Assembly: GCA_963931865.1 (NCBI GenBank)
Contig: OZ007507.1
Location: forward strand, 9,831,533-9,895,532
DNA from: Axinella damicornis
Taxonomy: Eukaryota > Porifera > Demospongiae > Axinellida > Axinellidae
Direction: 5' to 3'
Length of the DNA stretch: 64,000 bases
Every line of letters begins with the position of its first letter. Position 1 is the stretch's first letter. The position numbers and the translations under genes were made by a program. The notes under the pieces are model-generated. The model saw only the letters and a program-made list of their open reading frames with translations, searched no databases and was not told the origin of the DNA. This document shows positions 13,501 to 24,400 of the stretch, one piece after another.

Positions 13501-13827
13501 TCAGACACGTGTGGATGTCCCTGGATTGTCCAGGATGGTCGCAGTGTATGGATATGCTCAGACACAGGGGTGATGGGGGGATGTCCCAGGATAGTCTTGG
13601 TATCTAAGTGTATGGGTGTAATCAGGCACTGGGAACACTCATCCTGAAAATCTGTTTGTAAGACTTCCTTGGCACCTTTGATCATGCACTATTCTCTCCC
13701 TGCTTGCTGTGCAGGTAAGTACATTGGAAATCGTCCAATGAAGCTGAGGAAGAGTGTTTGGAGAGAGCGCTGCTTTGAGGTGGTCAAGAAGAAGGACAAG
13801 GAGAAGAAGAGACTAGGATTCAGATAG
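3340..13827 (+). CDS. RBM42: RNA-binding protein 42, seven phase-compatible exons (5' end missing)
   Basis: Exons inferred by GT-AG signals and codon phase: 3340-4024, 6102-6176, 6903-6985 (or from 6900), 8040-8142, 9647-9784, 12256-12450 and 13715-13827 (stop TAG). Every junction keeps one reading frame. The product has a very long Gly-Ala-Pro region, a Pro-rich middle, a basic TKPPKRKKDPKKLRLAGG segment with the WEDRTLDEWD motif typical of RBM42, and a C-terminal RRM. The RRM has RNP2 RIFVGDLG and RNP1 KGYGFVSF, followed by NGKYIGNRPMKLRKS and a Lys-rich tail. Known RBM42 binds RNA, interacts with hnRNP K and acts in pre-mRNA splicing and stress granules. The family's N-terminal acidic helix is not in the exons found, so the annotation is 5' partial. 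The introns hold copies of dispersed repeats. The donor after exon 4 (GTAGTG) is weak. Confidence 0.9.
5735..5945. repeat. diverged tandem duplication in RBM42 intron 1
   Basis: The phrase GGGCTTGCAGAGCT, then GAGCAGCTACAT, then TGGAGTC occurs twice, about 130 bases apart (near 5740 and 5866), with similar downstream sequence ending in GCTCC/ACTCC. The rest of this 2.1-kb intron shows no gene. Confidence 0.6.
6285..6770. repeat. dispersed minisatellite-bearing element, copy 1
   Basis: It begins with a (GT)n tract (about 6292-6328). A constant block follows (GTGGGGCGGGATTAGACTAT, then ACCTCGAACTCTGC), then 27-29-bp units based on GAGCAGCAGCTGAAGCGGAT, and an end block (GCCGGATTACTCACGCAGGC to GTAGCTGAGCGAGC). 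The same order recurs at 11196-11690 and at 32936-37385. Mobility and class are unknown. I saw no coding capacity. Confidence 0.75.
7145..7440. repeat. CA/CACA microsatellite cluster
   Basis: Long runs of CACACA are interspersed with near-identical TGCACATTCACACACATC units (7213, 7300, 7342). This is low-complexity DNA inside RBM42 intron 3. Confidence 0.85.
7449..7574. repeat. two poly(dC) tracts
   Basis: There is an uninterrupted C run of 20 at 7449-7468. A run of 34 at 7519-7552 is followed by a single A and 21 more C at 7554-7574. On the minus strand these are poly(dG), able to form G-quadruplexes. Run lengths in an assembly are uncertain. Confidence 0.9.
8575..8700 (+). repeat. dispersed GTGTCTGGG repeat, diverged copy
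   Basis: It shares AGCAAGGGGTGGGT, AGGGTGAAAGCAGTAT and GTGTCTGGGTTTGA blocks, in the same order, with better copies at 10570-10850 and 50990-51250. SINE-like dispersion is inferred. Confidence 0.5.
8993..9016 (+). other. hairpin with UUCG tetraloop
   Basis: GTCTCGGCAC and GTGCCGAGAC form a perfect 10-bp stem closing a C(TTCG)G tetraloop, followed directly by AAAAA. The element lies in RBM42 intron 4, on the transcribed strand. Confidence 0.55.
9386..9438. repeat. short palindromic element, GCCTCGTTCCCAGGCC family
   Basis: GTAGCCTCATTCCCAGGCC and its complement GGCCTGGGAACGAGGCTAC face each other across about 15 bases. It is one of many copies in the window. A half copy follows at 9585-9602. 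Confidence 0.75.
9840..9930. repeat. GCCTCGTTCCCAGGCC family element
   Basis: It starts AGCCTCGTTCCCAGGCCTTC, has an internal GATCGCTTGCAGTATGCAAAA segment and ends GAAGGCCTGGGGAATCTTCT. The same internal segment recurs in the copies at 10360-10452 (reversed) and 44400-44495. Confidence 0.7.
10360..10452. repeat. GCCTCGTTCCCAGGCC family element, inverted copy
   Basis: It is the reverse complement of the 9840 element: CACGTGAGTAGTTTCCCATG at one end, GGCCTGGGAACGAGGCTATC at the other, with the internal TTGCAAGTGATCAAAAACTG. Confidence 0.7.
10570..10850 (+). repeat. dispersed GTGGGTGGGTGCACC repeat
   Basis: Key blocks: AGCAGAAAGGGCGGGACAGG, GGAGGTGGGTGGGTGCACC, GTGCAAACAGCATAGC, GTGTCTGGGCTC, then TTTTTAGCTATGGCAGGTTGG. 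The same order occurs at 50990-51250, and in reverse at 44745-44990. No ORF. Confidence 0.7.
11196..11690. repeat. dispersed minisatellite-bearing element, copy 2
   Basis: It has the same order as the 6285 element: GTGTGTGTGTCTGTG, GGGGCGGGACTGACTAC, ACCTCAAACTCTGC, several GGGAGCAGCAGCT-type units, then GGCAAACGAAGGGGAAGTAG and GCTGAGCGAG. It is more diverged than copy 1 and lies in RBM42 intron 5. Confidence 0.7.
12256..12450 (+). CDS. RBM42: RBM42 exon encoding most of the RRM
   Basis: It begins after TCTGTAG (acceptor AG at 12254-12255) in phase 1 and ends at the first base of a Gly codon before GTATGA. It codes RIFVGDLGNDVNDDTLARAF, then the helix-1/strand-2 segment and KGYGFVSFKDP, ending at MREMN. 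Both RNP motifs and their aromatic residues are present, so RNA binding should be intact. Confidence 0.9.
12793..12862. repeat. palindromic GCCTCGTTCCCAGG element
   Basis: CTAGCCTCGTTCCCAGGCTC and its complement with a few mismatches enclose GCTTTTTGCAACAAAAAGC, itself a small hairpin. It lies in RBM42 intron 6. Confidence 0.75.
13023..13590. repeat. minisatellite in RBM42 intron 6
   Basis: Repeated phrases GGTGGATGTCCCTGGAT, TGTCTGGGTATCCTCAGACA and CAGTGTATGGATATACTCAG alternate for about 570 bp. Several plus-strand ORFs here are an effect of the repeat, not genes. Confidence 0.85.
13715..13827 (+). CDS. RBM42: RBM42 terminal exon
   Basis: The acceptor GTGCAG ends at 13714. The exon completes NGKYIGNRPMKLRKSVW and a basic tail rich in KKK/KEKKR, ending LGFR and TAG at 13825-13827. 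Its first six bases are GTAAGT, so the acceptor and a consensus donor abut. A possible polyadenylation signal ATTAAA lies at 14196-14201. Confidence 0.88.
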
Positions 13828-14406
13828 CAGTGCCAAGTATATTCATGTGCTGTAATAGGGTCCACTTGTAGGAAATTTCTACTTTCGATCATAATACAAA
13901 CACTATTTATCTGCTCTACTCTGTTACTAATCCTGTCATTCTATGACCATGGTACCCAGTGAGGTTGTGATGTATGTAGCTGTGAGTGCATGCTGGGAGA
14001 AAGACAGATTGATCAAGACTCCATTCCAGGCATGCAGATCCCCTAAATTGGAATATCAGTTTATGCTGTTGGATATCATAATTAATGTATACAAGTGATA
14101 TATTATGTCTACGTAATCTTCAATGAGCTAGGCGATTGGTGCATGCATGCATAATTATGCATTGTATAGGTGTGATTGCTGATACAAGACCACGTATTAA
14201 ATGAGCTGATACATGATTGTATAAGACTAGTGATAATTGTTAGTAACAGTTACTGATGTTGTGACGGAGAGTCGAGGGAAAGCTGACGTACAGAAAAGCT
14301 GGATAACTTGGCAATTCGAAATTATATAGTCTTTGTATACAAACTTGGTTGGTCCCTTCGACCAAAAACTATAATATTATTACTGTAATCTAAGTGAATA
14401 ACTAGC

Positions 14407-14573
14407 AGTCTTTGTATGCACAAACTTCTTCATCGATCAATGCAACATTTCAATCCCTCAGGATCTTCATCAGGCAATGGCAATACTTGTATTGCCATTG
14501 CATGCCTGAATATCCTGAGGGATCGAAACGTTGCATTGATTGATGAAGATGTTTGTGCATATATACAAAGACT
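14407..14573. mobile_element. foldback element of 167 bp
   Basis: Nearly the whole stretch is one imperfect palindrome, from AGTCTTTGTATGCACAAAC to GTTTGTGCATATATACAAAGACT, with ATCCCTCAGGAT facing ATCCTGAGGGAT and a centre at CAATACTTGTATTG. A related AGTCTTTGTATACAAAC word sits just upstream at about 14330. It is a MITE-like structure with no coding capacity. Confidence 0.7.
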
Positions 14574-15709
14574 TCTGCCTCACCGGCACCACAGAATATA
14601 ATTATGCATCCCCCTTGTTTTTACACTTCTGCTCTTCAAACAGAACTGCCGATCCCATCCTCAGCAGAAACCTACATCTGACCGCTTCCTGCCATAATGG
14701 GAAACTCTCCGCCAGAAACTCCTTGCAAGCTACATTTCCATCAATCTCCTCCCACTAGTCTTGGACTCAACCCTGGACTTCCAATCTTGCACTTCCCTGT
14801 TCCTCTGCTAGACCTGATGATTAGTCTGCAAAAGTACTGCCCTCAAGTTCCAGCAATGAGGCAATGAATGTACGACCCTAGTCACACGCCCAGACATTCA
14901 CGCCCCCCCGGCAGATAATGTCTGGTCATAAATTTGAGTTACATTTCTTGTCACAGAGGCATGTCCAGTGTAGGTGTAATTGAAGCACTGATTGTGCAAT
15001 TTATCAGAACATTAACGCTCCTTTCTGTACTATTTGTCACGTAACCCTACCTTCGAACAGTCAGCGAAGTCCCATAACCCCTGAAACATTGGCTGCTAAC
15101 AGAAGGGCAGTGGACTTCTTTGCTATTCCGGTATTGCCATAAACTGTTGTTTTTCGAAGTTGGAGACGGCTGAAAGGTTCTTAGAAGCTACAGTGTACGA
15201 AGGGGTGTCATGAACCAACAACAAAGTATATATAAGTCCTCGTTGCGAGCTGTTTAAACTGACCTGTTTTAGACTCCTCGCTCGATCGGTGATGTAATCA
15301 GTGCGTGCACACTCTTGATTTCACTGGCCATCTCAAATTCCAGATGGGAAAGGTGTTAGTGACAAGAAATCGCACTCAAAAGACCAGACCCTCTCCACGG
15401 GGGTGCGCGTAGACGGGGCTGGGCACGAGACTAGTACAACCCATGCATATATGGTCTTCTTAGAAGTACCTCATACTCCTCCCACCATGCAACACCTCCT
15501 GTACTCTTTAGTTTCTCTGTAACTATCTTAACCAACCAGCTATGTGGAGCAGAGGTATGGTAGCCAGGTGGGAACATGCAGGAAGATGGAGGCTGTCAGA
15601 GAAGGGTAGATAGGAGAGCAGGACAGTAGCTGGAGCAGCAGTGAGAGGTGACTTGGGAGGAATGAAGAGAAAACGCTATTATACGGAAGAGGATAGAAAA
15701 TCTGGAGAA
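14574..15709. other. region without an assignable gene
   Basis: I see only short ORFs without domains. It lies between RBM42 and a minisatellite. Confidence 0.45.
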
Positions 15710-15724
15710 TATCCCACCATACCT

Positions 15725-16320
15725 CTGCTGCATGTTCCACACTGGACCTGGCAAGTAGTTCCCACACTGGACCTGGCAAGTATAGTTCCCACACTGGACC
15801 TGCAGGCAAGTAGTTCCCACACTGGACCTGGCAAGTAGTTCCCACACTCCATGGACCTGGCAAGCAGTTCCCTCACTGGACCTGGCAAGTAGTTCCCACA
15901 CTGGACCTGGCAAGTAGTTCCCACGCTGGACCTGGCAAGTAGTTCCCTCACTGGACCTGCATGTAGTTCCCATGCACACTGGACCTGGCAAGTAGTTCCC
16001 ACACTGGAAGTAGTTCCCACACTGGACCTGGCAAGTAGTTCCCACATGGACCTGGCAAGTAGTTCCCACACTGGACCTGGCAAGTAGTTCCCACACTGGA
16101 ACTGGCAAGTATAGCTAGTTCCCACACTGGACCTGGCAAGTAGTTCCCACACTGGACCTGGCAAGTAGTTCCCACACTGGACCTGGCAAGTAGTTCCCAC
16201 ACTGGACCTGGCAAGTAGTTCCCTCACTGGACCTGCATGTAGTTCCCACACTGGACCTGGCAAGTAGTTCCCACACTGGAAGTAGTTCCCACACTGGACC
16301 TGGCAAATATTTCCCATGCA
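15725..16320. repeat. 25-bp minisatellite
   Basis: About two dozen copies of the unit CACTGGACCTGGCAAGTAGTTC (with a CCA join) occur, with variants CCTGCATGTAGTTC and short deletions. All three minus frames are open over it because the unit lacks stops, which explains the long antisense ORFs. Nothing suggests a gene. Confidence 0.9.
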
Positions 16321-16443
16321 CACCAGCCTGCCTCTTTCCACCTCAAAGTACCCATCCTTCCAACATATCGGGTCACCCGCCATTTTGACCGTCTCCCGTA
16401 AAAGCCCGCGGATGGACCCCGGGATTTAGAACGCTGCGTTCTG

Positions 16444-16487
16444 ATTGGTCAATGTTTGGGGACCGCCTGCAATATTTTTGGCGGGAA
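16444..16487. promoter_or_regulatory. CCAAT box and E2F-like site
   Basis: ATTGGTCAAT at 16444-16453 (CCAAT on the minus strand) lies 23 bases before TTTGGCGGGAA at 16477-16487, a full E2F consensus. This pairing is typical of animal cell-cycle promoters. A plus-strand ATG at 16636 opens about 50 codons with a hydrophobic stretch (STFLLLLFFLLSTVVTPAVV) and could be a first exon just before the satellite array. No transcript evidence. Confidence 0.35.
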
Positions 16488-17275
16488 TTCTGAAATCCTT
16501 GTGCTTCGGTATTGCTAGTATTCTCATTTCGTTGTAAACTGTGAACAGGTGATCAACTCTGAAGCGCGACAGGAGACGAAACCACACTCTGAGATGAGGG
16601 TCCTCTTTACCTTCTACCGCGCCAGTCACAATAATCATGGGTTCTGCTGAGTCATTGTGTGCCGCACCAGTCCACCGTCCTCATGACGCCATTCTCCACC
16701 AAGCCCGCGGGTGTTCAACATTTCTACTCTTACTCTTCTTCCTGTTATCGACGGTTGTAACACCTGCTGTTGTATTTTGCTGATGGTGCCCCGCCTCCAG
16801 ATTCGTTCGCTGTCCCCACCCACATGTAGACTTCAAACAGTCTTCCAATGTCTAGACGACGATTCTCCGCAGCGGCTGATCATCGGATATCTGGATTCTC
16901 CGCGTTGACTCAAAGAAGTGGAATGGAGACGACTCGTGGACATTACATTTGTTCTAGGTGAGTGGGCATGCCCCCAAACATTTCAATTCTCATTCTTAAC
17001 TTGAGTCTTCCAAAGTTTTGTCTCAGCACGGGGTGATGTTCTCTACATTGTCTCGGGGATTCTTGGATATAGTATTTGAGTGGACATGCCACCCAAACAT
17101 TTTCCTTTTCGTTTCTTAGGTATAGAGTCTTGACGGTGACTCTCAGCAGGGAGTGATAATAGAGCTGGATTCTCCACATTGACTCGGAGAAGTGAAATGG
17201 ACATGACTCGTGGATATTACATTTGTTCTAGGTGAGTGAACATGCCACAAAACAATTTTCCTCTCATTCTTTAGC

Positions 17276-17395
17276 TAGAGTCCAAATTCTGGTCAGCGAC
17301 TCCGCATCGGGGCCGGCGATGATCGACCTGGATTCACTACAATGTCTCGCTGAAGTGGACTCAAGGAGACTCGTGGATCTAACATTTCGTCTAGG
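17276..17395 (+). other. edge unit with an open, phase-symmetric exon-like segment
   Basis: Between a CTTTAG acceptor and a CTAG/GTGAGT donor lie 120 nt that are open in one frame, starting with two leftover bases and ending with one. The translation contains VQILVSDSASGPAMIDLDS, then LQCLAEVDSRRLVDLTFRL. A related peptide (MIDLDSLHCLAEVEW) is readable in the right-edge unit near 30920-30965. Core units show the corresponding DSP.GLMSDLDSPR followed by a TGA, then LGEVEWRRLL. I do not recognise the family. It could be the remnant of a coding exon that seeded the array. Confidence 0.4.
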
Positions 17396-20300
17396 TGAGT
17401 AGACATGCCCCCTAAACATTCCTCTTCTCATTCTTTAGCTAGAATCTTCGAAATTGTGGTCAGCGACTCCGCATGCAGGGAGATGGTCGACCAGGATTCA
17501 CTACATTGCCACGCAGCAGTGGAGTGGAGGAGATTCATGGGATTTAACATTTCTTCTAGGTGAGTGGACATACCCCCCAACCATTTTCCTTTTCATTTCT
17601 TAGATAGAGTCTTGAAGGCAACTCTCCGTTGCAGCTGATGAGTGATCTGGATTATCATCGTTGACTCGGAGAAGTGGAGTAGAGAAGACTGTTGCTAGGT
17701 GAGTGGACATGCCCCCCCCAAACATTTTCCATTTCATTTCTTAGTTAGAGTCTTGACTGCGACTCTCCGTTGGGGCGGATAAGTGATCTGGATTCTCCAC
17801 GTTGACTCGGAGAATTGGAGTGGAGAAGACTGTTGCAATTGTTTTAGGTGAGTGGATATGCAATCCAAACATTTCATTTCTTAGATAGAGTCTTGACGGC
17901 GACTCTCCTGTGGGGCTGGTGAGTGATCTGGATTCTCCACGTTTACTTGGAGAAGTGGAGTGGAGAAGACTCTTGCTAGGTGAGTGGACATACCCCCTAA
18001 ACATTTTCTTTTTCGTTTCTTAGACAGAGTCTTGACGGCGACTCTCCGCTGGTGCTGATGAATTATCTGGATTCTCCACGTTGACTAGGAGAAGCGCAGT
18101 GGAGAAGACTCTTGCTAGGTGACTGGACATGCACCCTAAACATTCTCCTTTTCATTTCATAGATAGAGTCATGACGGCGACTCTCCGCTGGGGCTGATGG
18201 GTGAACTGGATTCTCCACGTTGACTCGGAGAATTGGAGTGAAGAAGACTCTTGCTAGGTGAGTGGCCATGCCCCCTAAACATTTTCTTTTTCATTTCTTA
18301 GATAGAGTCTTTATGGCGACTCTCCGCTGGTGCTGATGAATGATCTGGATTCTCCACATTGACTAGGAGAAGCGCAGTTGAGAAGACTCTTGCTAGGTCA
18401 GTGGACATGCCCCCTAAACATTCTCCTTTTCATTTCATAGATAGAGTCATGACGGCGACTCTCCGCTGGGGCTGATGAGTGAACTGGATTCTCCACGTTG
18501 ACTCGGAGAATTGGAGTGGAGAAGACTCTTGCTAGGTGAGTGGACATGCCCCCTAAACATTTTCTTTTTCATTTCTTAGATAGAGTCTTGATGGCTACTC
18601 TCCGCTGGTGCTGATGAATGATCTGGATTCTCCAAGTTGACTAAGAGAAGCGCAGTGGAGAAGAGTCTTGCTAGGTGAGTGAACATGCCCCCCAAACTTT
18701 TTCCTTTTCTTTTATTAGAGTCTTGGCGGCGACTCTCCGCTGGGTCTGATGGATGAACTGGATTCTCCACGTTGACTCGGAGAATTGGAGTGGAGAAGAC
18801 TCTTGCTAGGTGAGTGGACATGCCCCCTAAACATTTTCTTTTTCATTTCTTAGATAGAGTCTTGATGGCTACTCTCCGCTGGTGCTGATGAATGATCTGG
18901 ATTCTCCAAGTTGACTAAGAGAAGCGCAGTGGAGAAGAGTCTTGCTAGGTGAGTGAACATGCCCCCCAAACTTTTTCCTTTTCTTTTATTAGAGTCTTGG
19001 CGGCGACTCTCCGCTGGGTCTGATGGGTGAACTGGATTCTCCACGTTGACTCGGAGAATTGGAGTGGAGAAGACTCTTGCTAGGTGAGTGGACATGCCCC
19101 CTAAACATTTTCTTTTTCGTTTCTTAGATAGAGACTTGAGGGCGACTCTCCGCTGGGGCTGATGACTGATCTGGATTCTCCACGTTGACTAGGTGAAGCG
19201 CAGTGGAGAAGACTCTTGCTAGGTGAGTGAACATGGCCGCTAACCATTTTCCTTTTCATTTCATAGATAGAGTCATGACAGCGACTCTCCGTTGGGGCTG
19301 ATGGATGAACTGGATTCTCCACGTTGACTCGGAGAATTGGAGTGAAGAAGACTCTTGCTAGGTGAGTGGCCATGCCCCCTAAACATTTTCTTTTTCATTT
19401 CTTAGATAGAGTCTTGATGGCGACTCTCCGCTGGTACTGATGAATGATCTGGATTCTCCACGTTGACTAGGAGAAGCGCAGTTGAGAAGACTCTTGCTAG
19501 GTGAGTGGACATGCCCCCTAAACATTCTTTTTTTCATTTCATAGATAGAGTCTTGATGGCTACTCTCCGCTGGTGCTGATGAATGATCTGGATTCTCCAA
19601 GTTGACTAAGAGAAGCGCAGTGGAGAAGAGTCTTGCTAGGTGAGTGAACATGCCCCCCAAACTTTTTCTTTTTCTTTTATTAGAGTCTTGACGGCGACAC
19701 TCCGCTGGGGCTGATGGGTGAACTGGATTCTCCACGTTGACTCGGAGAATTGGAGTGGAGAAGACTCTTGCTAGGTGAGTGGACATGCCCCCTAAACATT
19801 CTCTTTTTCGTTTCTTAGATAGAGACTTGAGGGCGACTCTCCGCTGGGGCTGATGATTGATCTGGATTCTCCACGTAGACTAGGAGAAGCGCAGTGGAGA
19901 AGACTCTTGCTAGGTGAGTGGACATGCCCGCTAACCATTTTCCTTTTCATTTCATAGATACGTAGAGTCATGACAGCAACTCTCCGTTGGGGCTGATGGA
20001 TGAACTGGATTCTCCACGTTGACTCGGAGAATTGGAGTGGAGAAGACTCTTGCTAGGTGAGTGGCCATGCCCCCTAAACATTTTCTTTTTTGTTTCTTAG
20101 ATAGAGACTTGAGGGCGACTCTCCGCTGGGGCTGATGACTGATCTGGATTCTCCACGTTGACTAGGAGAAGCGCAGTTGAGAAGACTCTTGGTTGGGTGA
20201 GTGGACATGCCCCCTAAACATTCTCCTTTTCATTTCATAGATAGAGTCATGACGGCGACTCTCCGCTGGGGCTGATGAGTGAACTGGATTCTCCACGTTG

Positions 20301-21459
20301 ACTCGGAGAATTGGAGTGGAGAAGACTCTTACTAGGTGAGTGGACATGCCCCCCAAAGTTTTTCCTCTTACTAGGTGAGTGGACATGCCCCCCAAACTTT
20401 ATCCTTTCCTTTTATTAGATAGAGTCTAGATGGCAACTCTCCGCTGGGGCTGATGGGTGAACTGGATTCTCCACGTTGACTCGGAGAATTGGAGTGGAGA
20501 AGACTCTTGCTACGTGAGTGGACATGCCCCTTAAACATTTTCTTTTTCATTTCTTAGATAGAGTCTTGATGGCTACTCTCCGCTGGTGCTGATGAATGAT
20601 CTGGATTCTCCAAGTTGACTAAGAGAAGCGCAGTGGAGAAGAGTCTTGCTAGGTGAGTGAACATGCCCCCCAAACTTTTTCTTTTTCTTTTATTAGAGTC
20701 TTGACGGCGACTCTCCGCTGGGGCTGATGGGTGAACTGGATTCTCCACGTTGACTCGGAGAATTGGAGTGGAGAAGACTCTTGCTAGGTGAGTGGACATG
20801 CCCCCTAACCATTTTCTTTTTCGTTTCTTAGATAGAGACTTGAGGGCGACTCTCCGCTGGGGCTGATGACTGATCTGGATTCTCCACGTAGACTAGGAGA
20901 AGCGCAGTGGAGAAGACTCTTGCTAGGTGAGTGGACATGCCCGCTAACCATTTTCCTTTTCATTTCATAGATAGAGTCATGACAGCGACTCTCCGTTGGG
21001 GCTGATGGATGAACTGGATTCTCCACGTTGACTCGGAGAATTGGAGTGGAGAAGACTCTTGCTAGGTGAGTGGCCATGCCCCCTAAACATTTTCTTTTTC
21101 ATTTCTTAGATAGAGTCTTGACGACGACTCTCCGCTGGGGCTGATGGGTGAACTGGATTCTCCACGTTGACTCGGAGAATTGGAGTGGAGAAGACTCTTG
21201 CTAGGTGAGTGGACATGCCCCCTAAACATTTTCTTTTTCGTTTCTTAGATAGAGACTTGAGGGCGACTCTCCGCTGGGGCTGATGACTGAGCTGGATTCC
21301 CACGTTGACTAGGAGAAGCGCAGTTGAGAAGACTCTTGGTTGGGTGAGTGGACATGCCCCCTAAACATTCTCCTTTTCATTTCATAGATAGAGTCATGAC
21401 GGCGACTCTCCGCTGGGGCTGATGAGTGAACTGGATTCTCCACGTTGACTCGGAGAATT

Positions 21460-24400
21460 GGAGTGGAGAAGACTCTTACTGGGTGAGTGGACATGCCCCC
21501 CAAAGTTTTCCCTCTTACTAGGTGAGTAGACATGCCCCCCAAACTTTATCCTTTTCTTTTATAAAATAGAGTCGCGACGGCGACTCTCCGCTGGTGCTGA
21601 TTAATGATCTGGATTCTCCACGTTGACTAGGAGAAGCACAGTTGAAAAGACTCTTGCTAGGCGAGTGGACATGCCCCCTAAACATTCTCCTTTTCATTTC
21701 ATAGGTAGAGTCATGACGGTGACTCTCCGCTGGGGCTGATGAGCGAACTGGATTCTCCACGTTGACTCGGAGAATTGGAGTGGAGAAGACTCTTACTAGG
21801 TGAGTTGACATGCCCCCCAAAGTTTTTCGTCTTACTAGGTGAGTGGACATGCCCCCCAAACTTTATCCTTTCCTTTTATTAGATAGAGTCTAGATGGCGA
21901 CTCTCCGCTGGGGCTGATGGGTGAACTGGATTCTCCACGTTGACTCGGAGAATTGGAGTGGAGAAGACTCTTGCTACGTGAGTGGACATGCCCCTTAAAC
22001 ATTTTCTTTTTCATTTCTTAGATAGAGTCTTGACGGCTACTCTCCGCTGGTGCTGATGAATGATCTGGATTCTCCAAGTTGACTAAGAAAAGCGCAGTGG
22101 AGAAGAGTCTTGCTAGGTGAGTGAACATGCCCCCTAAACTTTTTCTTTTTCTTTTATTAGAGTCTTGACGGCGACTCTCCGCTGGGGCTGATGGGTGAAC
22201 TGGATTCTCCACGTTGACTCGGAGAATTGGAGTGGAGAAGACTCTTGCTAGGTGAGTGGACATGCCCCCTAACCATTTTCTTTTTCATTTCTTATATAGA
22301 GTCTTGATGGCTACTCTCCGCTGGTGCTGATGAATGATCTGGATTCTCCACGTTGACTAGGAGAAGCGCAGTTGAGAAGACTCTTGCTAGGTGAGTGGAC
22401 ATGCCCTCTAAACATTCTCCTTTTCATTTCATAGATAGAGTCATGACGGCGACTCTCCGCTGGGGCTGATGAGTGAACTGGATTCTCCACGTTGACTAAT
22501 AAAAGCGCAGTGGAGAAGATTCTTGCTAGGTGAGTGAACATGCACCCCAAACTTTTTCCATTTCATTTCATAGATAGAGTCTTGACGGCGACTCTCCGCT
22601 GGGGCTGATGAGTGATCTGGATTGTCCACGTTGACTCGGAGAAGTGCAGTGGAGAAGACTCTTGCTAGGTGAGTGGACATGCCCCCTAAACATTTTCTTT
22701 TTCATTTCTTTAATAGAGTCGTGACGGCGACTCTCCGCTGGTGCTGATGAATGATCTGGATTCTCCATGTTGACTAGGAGAGGCGCAGTTGAGAAGACTC
22801 TTGCTAGGTGAGTGGACATGCCACCTAAACATTCTCCTTTTCATTTCATAGATAGAGTCATGACGGCGACTCTCCGCTGGGGCTGATAAGTGAACTGGAT
22901 TCTTCACGTTGACTCGGAGAATTGGAGTGGAGAAGACTCTTACTAGGTGAGTGGACATGCCCCCCAAAGTTTTTCCTCTTACAAGGTGAGTGGACATGCC
23001 CCCCAAACTTTTTCCTTTTCTTTTATTAGATAGAGTCTTGACGGCTACTCTCCGCTGGGGCTGATGGGTGAACTGGATTCTCCACGTTGACTCGGAGAAT
23101 TGGAGTGGAGAAGACTCTTGCTAGGTGAGTGGACATGCCCCCTAAACATTTTCTTTTTCATTTCTTAGATAGAGTCTTGATGGCGACTCTCCGCTGGTGC
23201 TGATGAATGATCTGGATTCTCCACGTTGACTAAGAGAAGCGCAGTGGAGAAGAGTCTTGCTAGTTGAGTGGACATGCACCCCAAACTTTTTCCTTTTCAT
23301 TTCATAGATAGAGTCATGACGGCGACTCTCCGATGGGGCTGATGAGTGAACTGGATTCTCCACGTTGACTCGGAGAATTGGAGTGGAGAAGACTCTTACT
23401 AGGTGAGTGGACATGCCCCCCAAAGTTTTTCCTCTTACAAGGTGAGTGGACATGCCCCCCAAACTTTTTCCTTTTCTTTTATTAGATAGAGTCTTGACGG
23501 CGACTCTCTGCTGGGGCTGATGGGTGAACTGGATTCTCCACGTTGACTCGGAGAATTGGAGTGGAGAAGACTCTTGCTAGGTGAGTGGACATGCCCCCTA
23601 AACATTTTCTTTTTCATTTCTTAGATAGAGACTTGAGGGCGACTCTCCGCTGGGGCTGATGAGTGATCTGGATTGTCCACGTTGACTCGGAGAAGTGCAG
23701 TGGAGAAAACTCTTTATAGGTGAGTGGACATGCCCCCTAAACATTTTCTTTTTCATTTCTTAGATAGAGTCGTGACGGCGACTCTCCGCTGGTGCTGATG
23801 AATGATCTGGATTCTCCACGTTGACTAGGAGAAGCGCAGTGGAGAAGACTCTTGCTAGGTGAGTGGACATGCCCCTAAACATTTACATTTCATTTCATAG
23901 ATAGAGTCATGACAGCGACTCTCCGTTGGGGCTAATGGATGAACTGGATTCTCCACGTTGACTCGGAGAATTGGAGTGGAGAAGACTCTTGCTAGGTGAG
24001 TGGACATGCCCCCTAAACATATTCTTTTTCATTTCTTAGATAGAGTCTTGATGGCGACTCTCCGCTGGTGCTTATGAATGATCTGGATTCTCCACGTTGA
24101 CTAGGAGAAGCGCAGTTGAGAAGACTCTTGCTAGGTGAGTGGACATGCCCTCTAAACATTCTCCTTTTCATTTCATAGATAGAGTCATGACGGCGACTCT
24201 CCGCTGGGGCTGATGAGTGAACTGGATTCTCCACGTTGACTAATAAAAGCGCAGTGGAGAAGATTCTTGCTAGGTGAGTGAACATGCACCCCAAACTTTT
24301 TCCATTTCATTTCATAGATAGAGTCTTGACGGCGACTCTCCGCTGGGGCTGATGAGTGATCTGGATTGTCCACGTTGACTCGGAGAAGTGCAGTGGAGAA

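Noticed and set aside
13024..13647. Plus ORF of 207 codons with repeated GWMSLDCLGILRH-like or VDVPGLSGYPQT peptides
   Set aside because: It lies inside RBM42 intron 6 and derives from a minisatellite read in several frames.
15596..16383. Long minus ORFs (up to 234 codons) over GNYLPGPVWELLARS repeats
   Set aside because: Produced by a 25-bp minisatellite without stops; several frames are open at once.
16426..16638. Minus ORF starting MIIVTGAVEGKEDPHLRVWF
   Set aside because: It looks somewhat coding-like, but I found no family, no exon partner and no clear splice sites, and it overlaps the promoter-like motifs.
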